From Reticulitermes lucifugus (lineage: Eukaryota > Arthropoda > Insecta > Blattodea > Rhinotermitidae): 23,012 bases of DNA. The DNA is taken from contig JAKCWW010002696.1 in the NCBI GenBank assembly GCA_026260175.1, positions 1-23,012 on the forward strand, read 5' to 3'. Within the stretch, counting starts at the first letter, position 1. The number at the start of each line of letters is the position of its first letter. The notes below the pieces were generated by a model, which saw only the letters and a list, made by a program, of their open reading frames with translations, did not search any database and was not told the DNA's origin. The translations under genes and the position numbers were made by a program. Shown piece by piece: positions 1 to 9,879 of this stretch.

Positions 1-354
1 AAAAATGTATGTTTCCAGAAAAAGTCAGATTTTTGGCCAGCTTTTTTGCAATCTGACCCACTGCGCAGTGCTACAGCTGATGCTGAAAATGTTGCCCTCC
101 TGACCGAATGCAGTCAGTACCGGCAGAACACATTATTTACTCTCCGGAGTTCTTGCTCGGAAATTGTTGAAATCTCACGGCAGACGTTGTATCTCACTTC
201 TTCCACAGTGTTTTATACACTTTATCTTTTAAGCTTTGCCACAAATAAAAAACAAGTTGTTAAATCAGGGGAATATAGGGGCCAAAGACCGCTCCTATTT
301 AGGCGGCCATGTAAACTCTCTCACACTGTTGAACAGCTTCTGTTTTTATTGCAG

Positions 355-704
355 ATGTTTTTCAGTTATGAGTCTGCTGGAAAATGTCGCAGAAAATTTT
401 GGTGCCAGATTCCAGGACAAACACTTCAATGTAAATCAGACTGGTCAATACGCTGAAAACAACAAGGTCGCTGCCAGACAAAAAGCCAGACAGGAAACGA
501 ACTGTGCTGAAAGAAGAGAAAGTGGGCGCTATTCGTTCTAAACTTGAAACTTCACCAAGAAGATCTCTTACACGACTAGCTCAGGCGTCGAGTGTTTCGA
601 AAACGTATGCACTACGGACCACAAAATTGTTATAACTGCGACCGTAAAAGACAACGGTAGCTCCAACTTTGAAGGAACATGATCCGGTTGCAAGAATACA
701 CCCC
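355..704 (+). pseudogene. Tc1/mariner-like transposase, N-terminal DNA-binding part (DUF4817 type), decayed
   Basis: This looks like the amino-terminal part of a Tc1/mariner-superfamily transposase of the insect type that carries a DUF4817-like helix-turn-helix region. Such proteins bind the transposon ends and cut and paste the element in the nucleus. Starting from the ATG at 355, the frame reads ESAGKCRRKF, a typical first-helix segment, and stops at 454-456. From 447 a second frame continues with RTVLKEEKVGAIRSKLETSP, then RRSLTRLAQ, the expected second helix-turn-helix. After in-frame stops at 633 and 645 that frame resumes with VAPTLKEHDP, the usual linker before the catalytic domain. 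One frameshift plus two stops make it a pseudogene. I see no catalytic domain downstream. A polypyrimidine tract ending in CAG (341-354) lies just before the ATG and may be chance. The family call comes from remembered motifs. Confidence 0.7.
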
Positions 705-1395
705 GGAAGAACCAAGAAATACCATCCGTCGGGAGATTTCAACAATTTCCGGAGAAGACCTCCAGAGAGTAAACAGCGTCTTCCGCAGTTGTACTGAGTG
801 CATTTGGTCAGGACAGCAAGATTTTCAGCATCTGTTTAGTATTGGTGAGATTTTATTAGACTTTCTAAAGGTTTATTATCACAGCGAATTTCTTCTCGCT
901 TCCTTCACCTACTGTTAAACCTCCCGAGACTCGGCGTATGACGTAACGCTAGCGGAGCGTCGGGCGGGCGCTTATCGTTCAAGCAGGAAAAAAATTACCC
1001 TATATTAAGTTTGCAGCACAGGCATCGCGGTGCCTACCATTCGGCACATACGCCTCTGACGTAGTTACTGTGGTTTCCCCCAGTCATTCCAGACGAATAT
1101 TCCGTCGGTATGTTCCAAATCTCACAAGACACACTCCTTTCCAGTTCATGGTTCAAGCCTGTATTCATCCCCGCGACTCTGCAGATCATTTAGACCTGAT
1201 TCACCGTCGTGAAACAACTCCAGAATGTGTAATTAAAATTACAATAAGAATAACAATCATTAAGTGCCATGTGACGCGTAATGTAATATAGTAATTATTT
1301 CGTCATGGATGGAGAAATCTGTCCAGGTCAGTTTAAACCCACTACAAAATTACGGTGTTCTGGTACATGACGCCATGCAGTTTGGTAGATAGGTT
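705..1395. other. Unassigned stretch
   Basis: I see no gene or clear repeat here. A GC-richer patch at about 925-975 differs from the AT-rich surroundings, but I could not link it to any element. Short open frames are not supported by recognisable motifs. Confidence 0.4.
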
Positions 1396-1461
1396 CCGCC
1401 GTTTCGGAGGAACTTGCTGCCTCATCTTTAGGGTAGAAAAAGAGGTCGGTTCCTCCGAAAC
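1396..1461 (-). repeat. Hairpin module with perfect 13-bp inverted repeat
   Basis: The arms GTTTCGGAGGAAC (1401-1413) and GTTCCTCCGAAAC (1449-1461) are perfect reverse complements, separated by 35 bases. The left half, read on the minus strand as AAAGATGAGG followed by CCTCCGAAACG, is one instance of the recurrent GAAGATGG-stem-CCGAAACGT module seen throughout the window. Confidence 0.6.
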
Positions 1462-1804
1462 ATAGTTATATAGCAAACATACAAGGTTTGAAATTCCAAA
1501 AGAATGTAATCGTAGTAGACAGTCCAGTGGGAAACTCTTAGTGCATGATACAGCCGCTTTGGTTTGTAGACTGCAGTTTTCTTATCGCACGTCTATACTA
1601 GTGAGACTACCCGTTTTTCGCCTGGTCGTTTCTCAAAATAAACATTCTAAGGTAATAAAACTGGTTATTTTGCATGACAATTTTATGGATTCTACACATT
1701 CGCGAAAAATAGAAATAAACATGCCCGCTCTTGCCAGTTTTTTTTCATAAAACAAAATTTTTCAAGTAGAGGTTTTATCGAGATCACCCCGTTGTGTTCT
1801 ACAG
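1462..1804. other. Unassigned AT-rich stretch
   Basis: No gene, repeat or RNA signature is recognisable. A 69-codon open frame at 1541-1750 shows no known motif. Confidence 0.4.
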
Positions 1805-2266
1805 AACGCTCAGCAACAAACTTTTAATATTCCATCCAACACAACCATATGTCTTTATTCTGGAACAGCTACTTATATCGGTCTTAACAGATCATCATCA
1901 GGCTATCACTACCACGTTTTAAAAAAATAAGTAAAAATGTAATACATATGGATTCATCGCATATAGGTTTTCTAATGTGTGGAATTAAAAACTGTTACAA
2001 TTTTGGTTATTTCAGTAGCTGACAGTTGTAAAACTTTTCTGCAAGTCGTAATAAGATATACATTAGTGGTGTGAAACTTGTAGGATCCCACATAGTAAAA
2101 AAAAAACTATATATGGTGAATCCAAATTTATTACATTTTACCTTGTTTTTTAAAACATTGTACTGATAGCCTGACGATGGTCTGTAAGACCGAAACATGT
2201 AGCTGTTCTTCAATAAAGACACATGGTTGTGTTGTACGGCATATTAAAGGTTTGTTGCTGGGCGTT
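1805..2266. mobile_element. Foldback (long terminal inverted repeat) element
   Basis: The left arm, about 1805-1971, and the right arm, about 2098-2266, are imperfect reverse complements, so the element is about 462 bp with a spacer of about 126 bp. The outer ends match as AACGCYCAGCAACAAAC. Further in, both arms share an ACACAACCAT block, a GTCTTTATT block, a CAGCTAC block and an AATGTAATA block. No transposase frame is present, so it would be non-autonomous if it ever moved. No convincing target-site duplication is visible: the left flank is CTACAG and the right flank TTAAGC. Related single arms occur near 6500-6650 and 7215-7370. I cannot assign a known superfamily. Each arm contains one copy of the hairpin module (1873-1903 minus, 2171-2200 plus). 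Confidence 0.75.
2171..2200 (+). repeat. Hairpin module within the right foldback arm
   Basis: The sequence reads CTGACGATGG, then a GGTCT/AGACC stem with a GTA loop, then CGAAACATGT. It is the cleanest copy of the recurrent module in the foldback family. A diverged partner lies at 1873-1903 on the minus strand. Confidence 0.6.
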
Positions 2267-3043
2267 TTAAGCGAAGGATATGATATCACAAATAATTTCC
2301 ACGTACTATTTATTTATCGTCGTGGCGATGGGTGATCGCTGTAAGCATCAACTGCTATTTATAAAAAGAAACATCGCTTACTAAGATCACTGTGGTTGCC
2401 TAGCAGACAGGCCAGAAAAGTGGATGTGTTAAGCATAATATGCTTAGAGTCCTATAAGATTCTAACTAAGGCTTGTTATTCTGTCGTTATGTATGTTAGC
2501 AAGTAGTTATGAGCAGCAGTGAAAGATGCCAGCTGTAAACGTATGCTTCGTCAGTTCTACGGTGTCAAATTTCTCAGAAAAACCCGTCTGGCTGCACAGC
2601 AGCACCATTTAGTGCATATTGTTGTTCTATCAAGTTGTAACGTCATCGTATGAATGTAGCTGTCTTTTCAAAACCTTTTAAAGTTACTGATATTAGGTAC
2701 TTTTGTAGAAGTTTGTTTACGAAAAATTTCCATTAAAATCTCAACACGATTCTTAATCCCTACATCATAATTTTCAATTACTTGACAGACTCCGCACTCT
2801 CGGTTAACATTCTTCAGTTTCGGAAGTGTTGCTTCAATAGTCTGCTTTAGAACGACCCATAACGTAGCACTACTTTATCGGTACTAATCGCAAGACCAAG
2901 GTTAAGCATCAATAGCCGATAAAGCGAACATGCCGCTTTATAGAATGGCCCCTCATAATCTCTCTCTTTCCACTTTATTCTATTCATACGGTTTGGCTTT
3001 TATTCAAATACAGTATTTCTACTGTTCGTCTCACAACACGATA
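2267..3043. other. Unassigned stretch
   Basis: No gene, RNA or repeat that I recognise lies between the foldback element and the minisatellite. Confidence 0.4.
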
Positions 3044-3573
3044 TGTCACGAATGTCCCGCATTATCACATATCTTAATACGTCATGCATGTTCCGCATTA
3101 TCACATATATTAATATGTCACGAATGTTCCGCATTATCACACATATGAATGTCACGCTTGTTCATTATTATCACATATTAATGTCACGCATGTTCCGCAT
3201 ACCACATATATTAATATGTCACGAACATTCCGCATTATGACATACATTAATATGTCACGAATGTCCCGCCTTATCACCTATCTTAATACGTCACGCATGT
3301 TTCGCATTATCACATATATTAATATGTCACTAATGTTACGAATCATCACATATCCTACATTAGTATGTCACGCGTATTCTGAATTATCACATATATTAAT
3401 ATGTCACGCATGTTCCGGATTATCACCTATATTGTCAAGCATGTTTCGCATCATCACATATCTTAACATGTCACGCATTTACCGCATTATGACATATATT
3501 AATGCCACGAGTGTTCCGTATCATCATATACATTAACATGTCACGAATAACCCGCATTATCACATATATTAAT
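3044..3573 (+). repeat. 36-bp minisatellite, about 15 units
   Basis: A tandem array with a unit of about 36 bp. The unit begins GTCACGAATGTTCCGC and continues ATTATCACATATATTAATAT. Units vary by substitutions and by small deletions, for instance near 3150-3200 and 3420-3450. Because 36 is a multiple of three, several frames stay open through the array and give protein-like repeats such as CHECSALSHILI. I read that as a by-product, not coding evidence. The edges are sharp, with no obvious terminal repeats. Confidence 0.9.
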
Positions 3574-4439
3574 CCTCTCATGTAAAATATTTAAAAACTA
3601 GCCCATTTCCATGATTGGGAAACAGTTGCTGTCTATTGTAAGACTCATAAGAAAAACGTATGTACAAAGTGTGGGTAAAATGCAGGGTTTAAATATTACA
3701 TGAAACAGTACACATGTTACCTTCTGAGCTTTGAACGGTTAAGAGATATATGTTTAATATGGTCGGCTTCAAAAATGCTTAATAAAAAGACACATACACA
3801 CAGACCACCACCTTTTCAACCCTTGAATAAAATACATCACAAACTTAAACACTTGAAGTGTGCTGTGTCATCAGTCACTTTGTTTCAGCCGGTTAGCTTG
3901 ATAACAACATCTGGGATTCAGGAATCCCAAGGCATCGCGGTTATATGACGCAATCCTCGTGACTGGAACTATGCCCTCCTTCCATTAAACACGCGGCTTA
4001 CGAAGCGAGGTACATCTACGCATGGAAATGGCCACAAGACATGGAGTAAAGCTACTCAGTTTCTTGGTACGACACTCTAAATTCGCTATGTGTTTCGCAG
4101 TTGTTTTCAGCAGTCCTTCATGTATGGCTGTGCTGGTCTACATAATTTCGTACAAATAATTTTACCGTAGAGAGCGAGAAAATAAAGTGTTCACGTATTT
4201 TGTTAAATGCCACACCGAAAAACATGTCAAACATAAGACATAGATACATTTCGGTAGGCCTACATATCTACAAAGCTACACGGTATAAAATCCCAGAATA
4301 CTGCAATTTGTAATATTCACCACTGCGAGAACCCAGATCTCAAAATTTCTAAATTTGATGTTATGCGATATTGTTTTGTATGATTAACTGTTTGTCAGAA
4401 TATTTCGTAAAGTTTCGAAACAAAACTTAGAAAGGAATA
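3574..4439. other. Unassigned AT-rich stretch
   Basis: I see no gene, RNA gene or repeat family that recurs in the window. Confidence 0.4.
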
Positions 4440-4580
4440 GGGTGACAGGATGTAGAGTGGATTCATAAGGTAGTAGTGCAGGGGAGTGGTCACCACGCCC
4501 CTATCGCTTTATACCTGGGAAAAAGACCGCAGTAAATCACTGAGTAGGAGGATGGGTAGGCCCCAGAGCCGGTCAGGGCA
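4440..4580 (-). mobile_element. SINE-like repeat, family with (TTTACC) tail, body fragment
   Basis: On the minus strand this reads GACCGGCTCTGGGGCC, then a CCACCC-like block and a GGGGCGTGG block followed by a TGACCAC block. These appear in the same order in the copies at 12400-12530 and, in part, 15124-15385. The tRNA-like head and the tail are not recognisable here, so this is a fragment. Family identity is from within-window comparison. Confidence 0.6.
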
Positions 4581-4954
4581 TTTTGGGGAACAGAAAAATC
4601 TCTCCTTGGTCGTGTAGCCCATAGACACTATAGTGGCAGTGATATTCGATCTCCCTATATTGAATTAAAAGTGGACTTAAATGCATTCGCCCAGAAACAT
4701 TTGGTTTAGATCTTCCATAGCAAAGCCGTCACGTGGATTGGAGGACAAAACCATTCAGACGAAAATACGGATATTTTTACTGCATTGCGAGTGCGTTTAT
4801 TGTGTTCAGGGTTATGACACATGCAACATATCTCAATGAGACTGCTCTGTGCAAGTCTAAGTCCACTGCACGGCCAGGAAATGGTACTGGATTGATAATA
4901 CAATTTGCATCGTACCTAGTGTAGTAACGAAAACATATGGTTTCAAAAAAGCGT

Positions 4955-5100
4955 CAGGTATTAACCATTTAAAGCACAGTGGTAACCATACGTACCAGCC
5001 GCTATAACAGTGAACCACTCTACTACCTTCCCCCAAACAGTGTGTTTTGAATTTCGTATGACTATCACAAGAAGCAGCTATTATTTCCCTGAACAGCACC
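4955..5100 (-). repeat. Dispersed repeat X, copy 1
   Basis: Read on the minus strand, this copy has AGGGAAATAATAGCTGC, then a GTACG-TGGTTACCACTG block and a GCTTTAAA block. It matches the copies at 9038-9175, 10985-11075, 18205-18275 and 22821-22931. Translated, the first part reads REIIA, which I recall from hypothetical proteins in cockroach genomes. It is more likely a non-coding repeat whose translation has been annotated. Confidence 0.65.
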
Positions 5101-5172
5101 AACCGGTAGGTCTTTGTAATGGAGAAATCTTCGAGAAAGTTGCGATGTTGCTGCAGTGAAAAGTCTTCTTGT

Positions 5173-5337
5173 GTCAACAGGCAAACAGTTACCGGCGTTT
5201 CGAAGAATCGTAACACCCATATGTTCAGACAGGCCTATATCTTCAAGCAGTCCAAGTACACTCTCCTCGGACTGCTTGACACCGAAGGTAAAATCACCAC
5301 GGTCCTTCGAAACGTCGGTAATTATTTATTTGTCGAC
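5173..5337. repeat. Compound inverted repeat carrying two hairpin modules
   Basis: The outer arms at 5173-5205 and 5305-5337 match at about 26 of 33 positions as reverse complements, each containing a form of CGAAACGYCGGTAA. Nested inside is a second, perfect 11-bp inverted repeat, TCAAGCAGTCC (5243-5253) with GGACTGCTTGA (5269-5279). The right arm continues into CACGGCGCAACACCC, which resembles the downstream part of the module at 15047-15123. Confidence 0.65.
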
Positions 5338-6499
5338 ACGGCGCAACACCCAATAAGACTTGAATCTTGAGAGGCACTGCTTCATGTGAGATAGAAAATG
5401 AATTTTATATAGCCTATTACGTAACCTCATTATTGAAAGGGTGAAGACATTAAAAAATGCCAAATTATGGTCACGTACTACTGCTAAGTGTAATGGCTTA
5501 TCTTTCAGCCCTTTGTTCTATTTGGAGCCAGCTAACGGGCATAAAATGTTATGGTCTCGCAACGTTTTAGCTAACTGATGTTAATACACCGTCGTTAATT
5601 GTTCTGCAAACAAGACAGCTTTAACACTGCTACAAAATGCAAACCAAAAAATAAGTTAAGGAGTGTGAGGTGAATAAGAACACAAATAAAGGACAGAGAG
5701 AGAGAGAAAGAAACATAGATCCAATTAGCAAGGAGTAACTGTCACAACATCACCCAAACCAATTTTTCCGGACCCTCTCTGTGGAAGTTCAGTTAACAAA
5801 CGCCATTCACAGTGAACAGAGCGGACTGTACAGCGACTTACAAAACAGTCAGCACAGTAATGTGGCATCGTTTGTAATCTTGCTTCTGTTGGAGCCTGTT
5901 TGCCTTCCTAGAACGGAAAAAAAAACAGACTTTTGATATCACCTTATTGTATGCTTTCTCCCCTACTAAAATTTGAACCAATCGATCGATTTTCACGAAA
6001 CGTGGTATAAATATTACGCCATTATAGGCTACCCCGATGCCATGCGCACATTTCCTGCAATCAATGATAAAAACAGGGAGGCCGCGCGAACATGTGAAGC
6101 CGGAGGAACACTATAGCCAATTGCTTTTAGGTTCTGAAGTGACGTGGGTCAACCGACCTTGCGAAAATATCAACTTCCGTGAAAATGACATTTTTGTGAA
6201 ATGTAAAATAACAACATGGCAGCTGTGAGAACAGATTTGATAGCCGTCGGTATGATAGCAATAACCAAAGAACAAGTGGAGCCCGACGTGTGAAATACTC
6301 GTGTGGTACGGAGATAATCATGCACACGCATCAATATTACGTGTAAAATATTGTTCTAAGACAAAATAATAAACTGGCGATGATGTTAAAATTAACGTTA
6401 TATCCGGCAAATGTAACGTATACAGGAACCGCACTTCAATAAATTATTCTTCACAAAATAACATGACACAATAACTTTGTACTGATTCATCCCGTTATG
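5338..6499. other. Unassigned stretch with a short GA run
   Basis: Mostly AT-rich sequence without a recognisable gene. A short GA microsatellite lies at 5693-5710. Nothing else here recurs elsewhere in the window as far as I can see. Confidence 0.4.
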
Positions 6500-6650
6500 T
6501 TAGAATAACAATAAAACCAAACACTTCTGCATCAAACACAACTGTATATTTAAAAGTATGGAAATCAGCTACATGTACACGTTTCGATTTATAATCAAGT
6601 CATTATCAGGCTGTATGTAAAACTTATAAGGTAAAATTTACAATTGTAAT
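6500..6650 (-). repeat. Diverged relative of the foldback arm
   Basis: It shares with the left foldback arm, in order, a CATCAAACACAACTGTAT block, a CAGCTACATGT block, a GTTTCGATTT block and a TTATCAGGCTGT block. The hairpin module lies at 6575-6610 on the minus strand. No partner inverted arm is evident nearby, so it looks like a single-arm relic. Confidence 0.5.
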
Positions 6651-7214
6651 TACTAACTATTCAAATGCCGATCTCAATCTTGCTACAAAAACTAATAATA
6701 GCTTATATCAGGCTATAACTAGGACTTTTAATAAGTGTATTACGAGTAAGTTGACAGCTTACAATTGTATCTGTATATAGGAAGTATAATATTTGAATAA
6801 CGCGTAGATATTGGACTCTATACAGTAAAAGCTTGTCGGGCCGAAATTTTATGAAATATTTTGAGAATACGTTGTCAGTTCAATACATATATAGCCGGAG
6901 AATCTCAGACGTAAAAATCAGTTGTCATTTTAAACTCTGTAACAATGGGAGAGTTACAAGTACATAATAGCTTCAAATATATAAATTAGTACAGTAAAAA
7001 GTATGCTTACTTAATTAAAATTGGAGATTAAAAATTCTGAATTAGAAAATAGAGACGTGAAGCAGATATCGTATCGTAATCGTTCTGTTCTTAAAAAGTA
7101 TGAATACTTTCGCGGATATAAGTTTAGATATTCACAGATATATATGTTAACTATGACTCCGACATTAAATCCGTCATTTCATGTGCACGTCTCCTTGTCT
7201 GTCACTGGTGATTG
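6651..7214. other. Unassigned AT-rich stretch
   Basis: AT-rich sequence between two foldback-arm relics in the same orientation. I see no gene. Confidence 0.35.
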
Positions 7215-7370
7215 TACTTACCGTCAAAGACAAAAATGTATTTTATTCAACAAAGCACAACAATGCTACATGTTTCGTTCTATACGATCATATTTAGGCA
7301 TAAATGTACATTATTTAAAAAAGCAAGTGAAATGCGTTAAAATGTGTTGGAATTTGCGAGATGTCTTGAA
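7215..7370 (-). repeat. Second diverged relative of the foldback arm
   Basis: GCTACATGTTTCGTTC (7265-7280), a TTTAGGCATAAATGTACA block and an A-rich run followed by AAGTGAAATG line up with the right foldback arm read on the minus strand. The module lies at about 7268-7299 (minus). The 126-codon open frame that crosses this region shows no domain and is probably spurious. Confidence 0.5.
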
Positions 7371-7852
7371 TGTTACAATTATCGTAACATTGGAATATTA
7401 GGTGTTTTATTTTGTGTACCTTTTTGTCATTAAAACCATGCTGCATTGTTTCTTATTAAAAATGTTTGCTGAAATATTTTGCACTAACTGTGTCCCGTTT
7501 GGCTTGTTGGATATTTAGTTCCCTGGTGTGTTTATATTTGCGTGCACACGTTCTCATGTATCCGATACGTTCTAGCTACATGATTTGTTATTCATTTCGA
7601 TATATCGATTCTGTGCCGGTGATGTTATTACGTTTTTGTGTGTTTACGTTTTCTGGTTGGTCTTTTCTTTAAGTACCGGGTTTTGTGTAGACGTTGTTTC
7701 TTGTAGCTATGGCACTGTTTACTGTACACCAGGTAGCGAAGTACGTAGTACTTGTCTACTGTATTCTTCTGGCTTGGGGTCGGATGAGGAGAACTGCATT
7801 TTGGCATGCGTATTAGGCCTTTTACTTCAAAGATTTTATTTGGAGAGCAGAT
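7371..7852. other. Unassigned stretch
   Basis: T-rich sequence on the plus strand. No gene or repeat is recognised. Confidence 0.35.
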
Positions 7853-8095
7853 CCCGGTGGCCGCGCGGTCTAAGGAGTGGGTCTGCGGCGACTCGCTTGC
7901 TGGGATTGCGGGTTCGAATCTCGCCGGGGGCATGGATGTGTCTCTTGTGAGTGTTGTGTGTTGTCAAGTAGAGGTTTCTGCGACGGGCCGATCCCTCGTC
8001 CAGAGGAGTCCTACCGAGTGTGTGTGTGTCATCGAGTGTGATCAACTGCAGCAATAACCTCTACACCTACAGTGAATAAGTAGACACAGTTAAAG
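7853..8095 (+). mobile_element. tRNA-derived SINE with A and B boxes
   Basis: The head, about 7853-7931, is tRNA-like. It has an A box TGGCCGCGCGG at 7858-7868, a B box GGTTCGAATC at 7911-7920, and outer CCCGG/CCGGG complementarity resembling an acceptor stem. An unrelated body with a GT-rich patch follows, ending in an A-rich run near 8085-8110. RNA polymerase III would initiate at such internal boxes. The head strongly recalls orthopteroid SINE heads (GGCCGCGCGGTCTAAGG followed by GGGCATGG). The body is not one I can name. The 3' end is approximate, since the next repeat begins near 8160. Confidence 0.75.
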
Positions 8096-8159
8096 AATAA
8101 GAAAGAAGAAAGGTTTTATTTAGAGATAAAGCATGTTTGTCATTCAGTTGGTTGTCAAT

Positions 8160-8587
8160 AATAAGGGCGTTCCAAATTAGGGTGCTGAGAAGATATTTGG
8201 GCCTAAAAGGGATGAGATAAGACAGGAGCGGAGAAGACTGCAAAAGATGAGATTTATGACCTGTACTCCTCATAAGTATTATTCCGGTGATCATAACAAG
8301 AATGTGATGGGCGGGGCATGTGTCAAGTTTTGAGGAGAGGAGAGGGGCACACGGTTTTGGTGAAGAAACCTGAGGGAAAGAGACCACCTGGAAGACCTAC
8401 CTGGAGATGGGAGGATAAAATGAAAACGGATCTTCAAGAAGTAGAATGTGGGGAATGTACTAGATTGATCTGGCTCAGGAGACGGAAAGGTGGCGGGCTC
8501 TTGTAAATGTGGCGATGAACCTCCAGGTTCCATAAAATGCGGGAAAGTTTTTGACTGAGAACCTGTTAGCTTCTCAAGAAGGAGTTA
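8160..8587 (+). pseudogene. Non-LTR retrotransposon 3' end, C-terminus of reverse transcriptase (copy A)
   Basis: This is the decayed carboxy-terminal end of an endonuclease/reverse-transcriptase polyprotein from a LINE. Such proteins nick a target and copy the element RNA in place. Frames joined by several indels show RVLRRYLGLK near 8173, KRDEIRQERRRLQKM near 8200, then KPEGKRPPGRPTWRWED near 8370 and a WLR/RW block near 8470. The order and wording fit the conserved arthropod LINE tail GRPRRRWEDNIK followed by AQDRDRW. The reverse-transcriptase catalytic domain is absent, so the copy is 5'-truncated, as is usual. An AT-rich simple tail follows at 8588-8612. Copies B (9880) and C (22932) share it. 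The clade cannot be assigned from this tail. Confidence 0.75.
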
Positions 8588-8612
8588 TAATAATAAAAAT
8601 AATAATATGCAT
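8588..8612 (+). repeat. AAT-rich tail of LINE copy A
   Basis: TAATAATAAAAATAATAAT directly follows the conserved TTCTCAAGAAGGAG end of the element, consistent with a retrotransposon 3' tail. Confidence 0.6.
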
Positions 8613-9037
8613 GTCGACCATAAATATATGCAATATTAAATTAGGCTCCGCCTGTTCTACTCACAACTGCTTGCTCCATTCTCTTTCTTGTCTCTCTGCG
8701 ACACGTAATTGGTCTCTATACGCGACAGCTCATTATACTTTCTCCATTCATTAATTTGTTATTTATTTTTAATTATATCCTCCAATTTCTCGCTACATTT
8801 CTTTGTATTATGTTGGCTTCTTTCGTTTCTCTCGTTTTTTTTTATTTTATCTGTTTCATACTTAATCAAAAATGTTATTTACGTAGCTCCTTGAATGTCG
8901 GTAACTTTCTTAGAAATAAGTTTTATAAGGAAGTATTTTTTAGCCCTCAGTAGCCTGAAAATAATTTAAAAGTATTTAAAAATTCTGCATCTACCTTGCA
9001 GAGAAACCTAAGTCTCGATTACAGTGACAAATAAGTC
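8613..9037. other. Unassigned AT-rich stretch
   Basis: A T-rich region with overlapping short open frames rich in hydrophobic residues, as expected from T-rich DNA. No gene is recognised. Confidence 0.35.
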
Positions 9038-9175
9038 AGTGATATACTATAGGGAAATAATCGCTGTTTATTGTGAGAATCACACGAAAAAATTATACTG
9101 TGTGGTAAAATGCAGAGTAATAGCTCTCATACGTGACGAGACAGACATACGTGGTAACTATAGTGGGGTTACTTG
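9038..9175 (+). repeat. Dispersed repeat X, copy 2
   Basis: GGGAAATAATCGCTGTTTAT, then GAATCACACGAAA, a CTGTGTGG block and a GTGGTAACTATAG block match copy 1 in order. This copy and copy 5 preserve the 5' part, while copies 3 and 4 keep mainly the 3' part. Confidence 0.65.
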
Positions 9176-9507
9176 TAATTCCTTTTTCCGAAGTAAACAT
9201 GTACAAGACGGGCAATGTACGATGCAGATAACGTAACATTGAGGCGGGTTTGCGTAACAATTGTTGCCGTGGAAAAGCATTAAGTATTAAATATTATGAG
9301 TATGTATTCTTGTCTTAGTTACCCGGCATGCAAATCGCAACCTTTCTGCGCCGTATTGCATATATTTTCATCTGTGGCCTGTCCTGCTCTACCATATTTT
9401 TCCACATTATCTCACAAACGGCACGATTTTATGAAAAAAATCTCTCTGCAAATTTTGTCTAGTTCTCATTCTGAGAATAATTCAGAGAGATATTATCACA
9501 AATACAC
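9176..9507. other. Unassigned stretch with a short inverted repeat
   Basis: TCTCTCTG (9441-9448) and CAGAGAGA (9483-9490) form an 8-bp inverted repeat around an inner TTCTCA/TGAGAA pair. It lies just before repeat Y. No gene is seen. Confidence 0.4.
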
Positions 9508-9727
9508 ATAGGTCTTCTTGTAAAGTACCCGTTATTCTTGTCAGATTTTAAGGAAACTTGGATTTTCACGGCTGATTTTCTAAAAATGTTCAAATGTTAA
9601 TGTAATGAAAATCCGTCCAGTGGGAGCCGAGTTATTCAACGCGGACGGACGGACGGAAATACAGACGGACAGACATGACGAAGCTAACAGTGGTGTTTCG
9701 CAATTTTGTGAACACGCCCAAAAAAGC
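9508..9727 (+). repeat. Dispersed repeat Y, copy 1 (with GGAC run)
   Basis: Shares with 20698-20908, in order, a GGTCTTCTTGTAAAGT block, a CCGTTATT/CTGTTATT block, a TCAGATTTT/CCGATTTT block, a GAAAATCCGT/GAAAATACGT block, a GAGCCGAG/GAACCGAG block, a GGACGGACGG-like run and a CGAAGCTAACAG/CTAAACTAACAG block. No protein domain is visible. The GGAC run at 9642-9656 is part of the repeat itself. Confidence 0.7.
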
Positions 9728-9879
9728 GAGACAAGATAAAAAATAAATTTCACTGATTCATTGACAGAAATAATTATACTGAAGAGTGTTAGAAATACGA
9801 AAACCATAAGCGTCCCCAAATGTAGGAAACCTCTAAATTTTTGTTCTTAAGCAACGAAATAACACATGATCCGGAGGTC

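Noticed and set aside
341-354. Intron 3' end before the transposase ATG at 355
   Set aside because: The tract fits a splice acceptor, but the gene is a decayed relic and no matching donor is identifiable upstream.
2930-3536. Three overlapping repeat-protein frames
   Set aside because: They arise from a 36-bp minisatellite whose period is divisible by three, and they are broken where units carry indels.
3044-3573. CRISPR-like array
   Set aside because: The repeats are directly adjacent with no unique spacers, and the sequence is eukaryotic in character.
4857-5216. A 119-codon minus-strand frame resembling a 70-codon plus-strand frame at 9024-9236
   Set aside because: The similarity holds at the DNA level through stops and indels, so the frames are shadows of dispersed repeat X.
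7853-7931. Functional tRNA gene
   Set aside because: The A and B boxes and partial acceptor pairing are present, but the sequence continues into a SINE body and an A-rich tail, and I could not draw a convincing anticodon arm.
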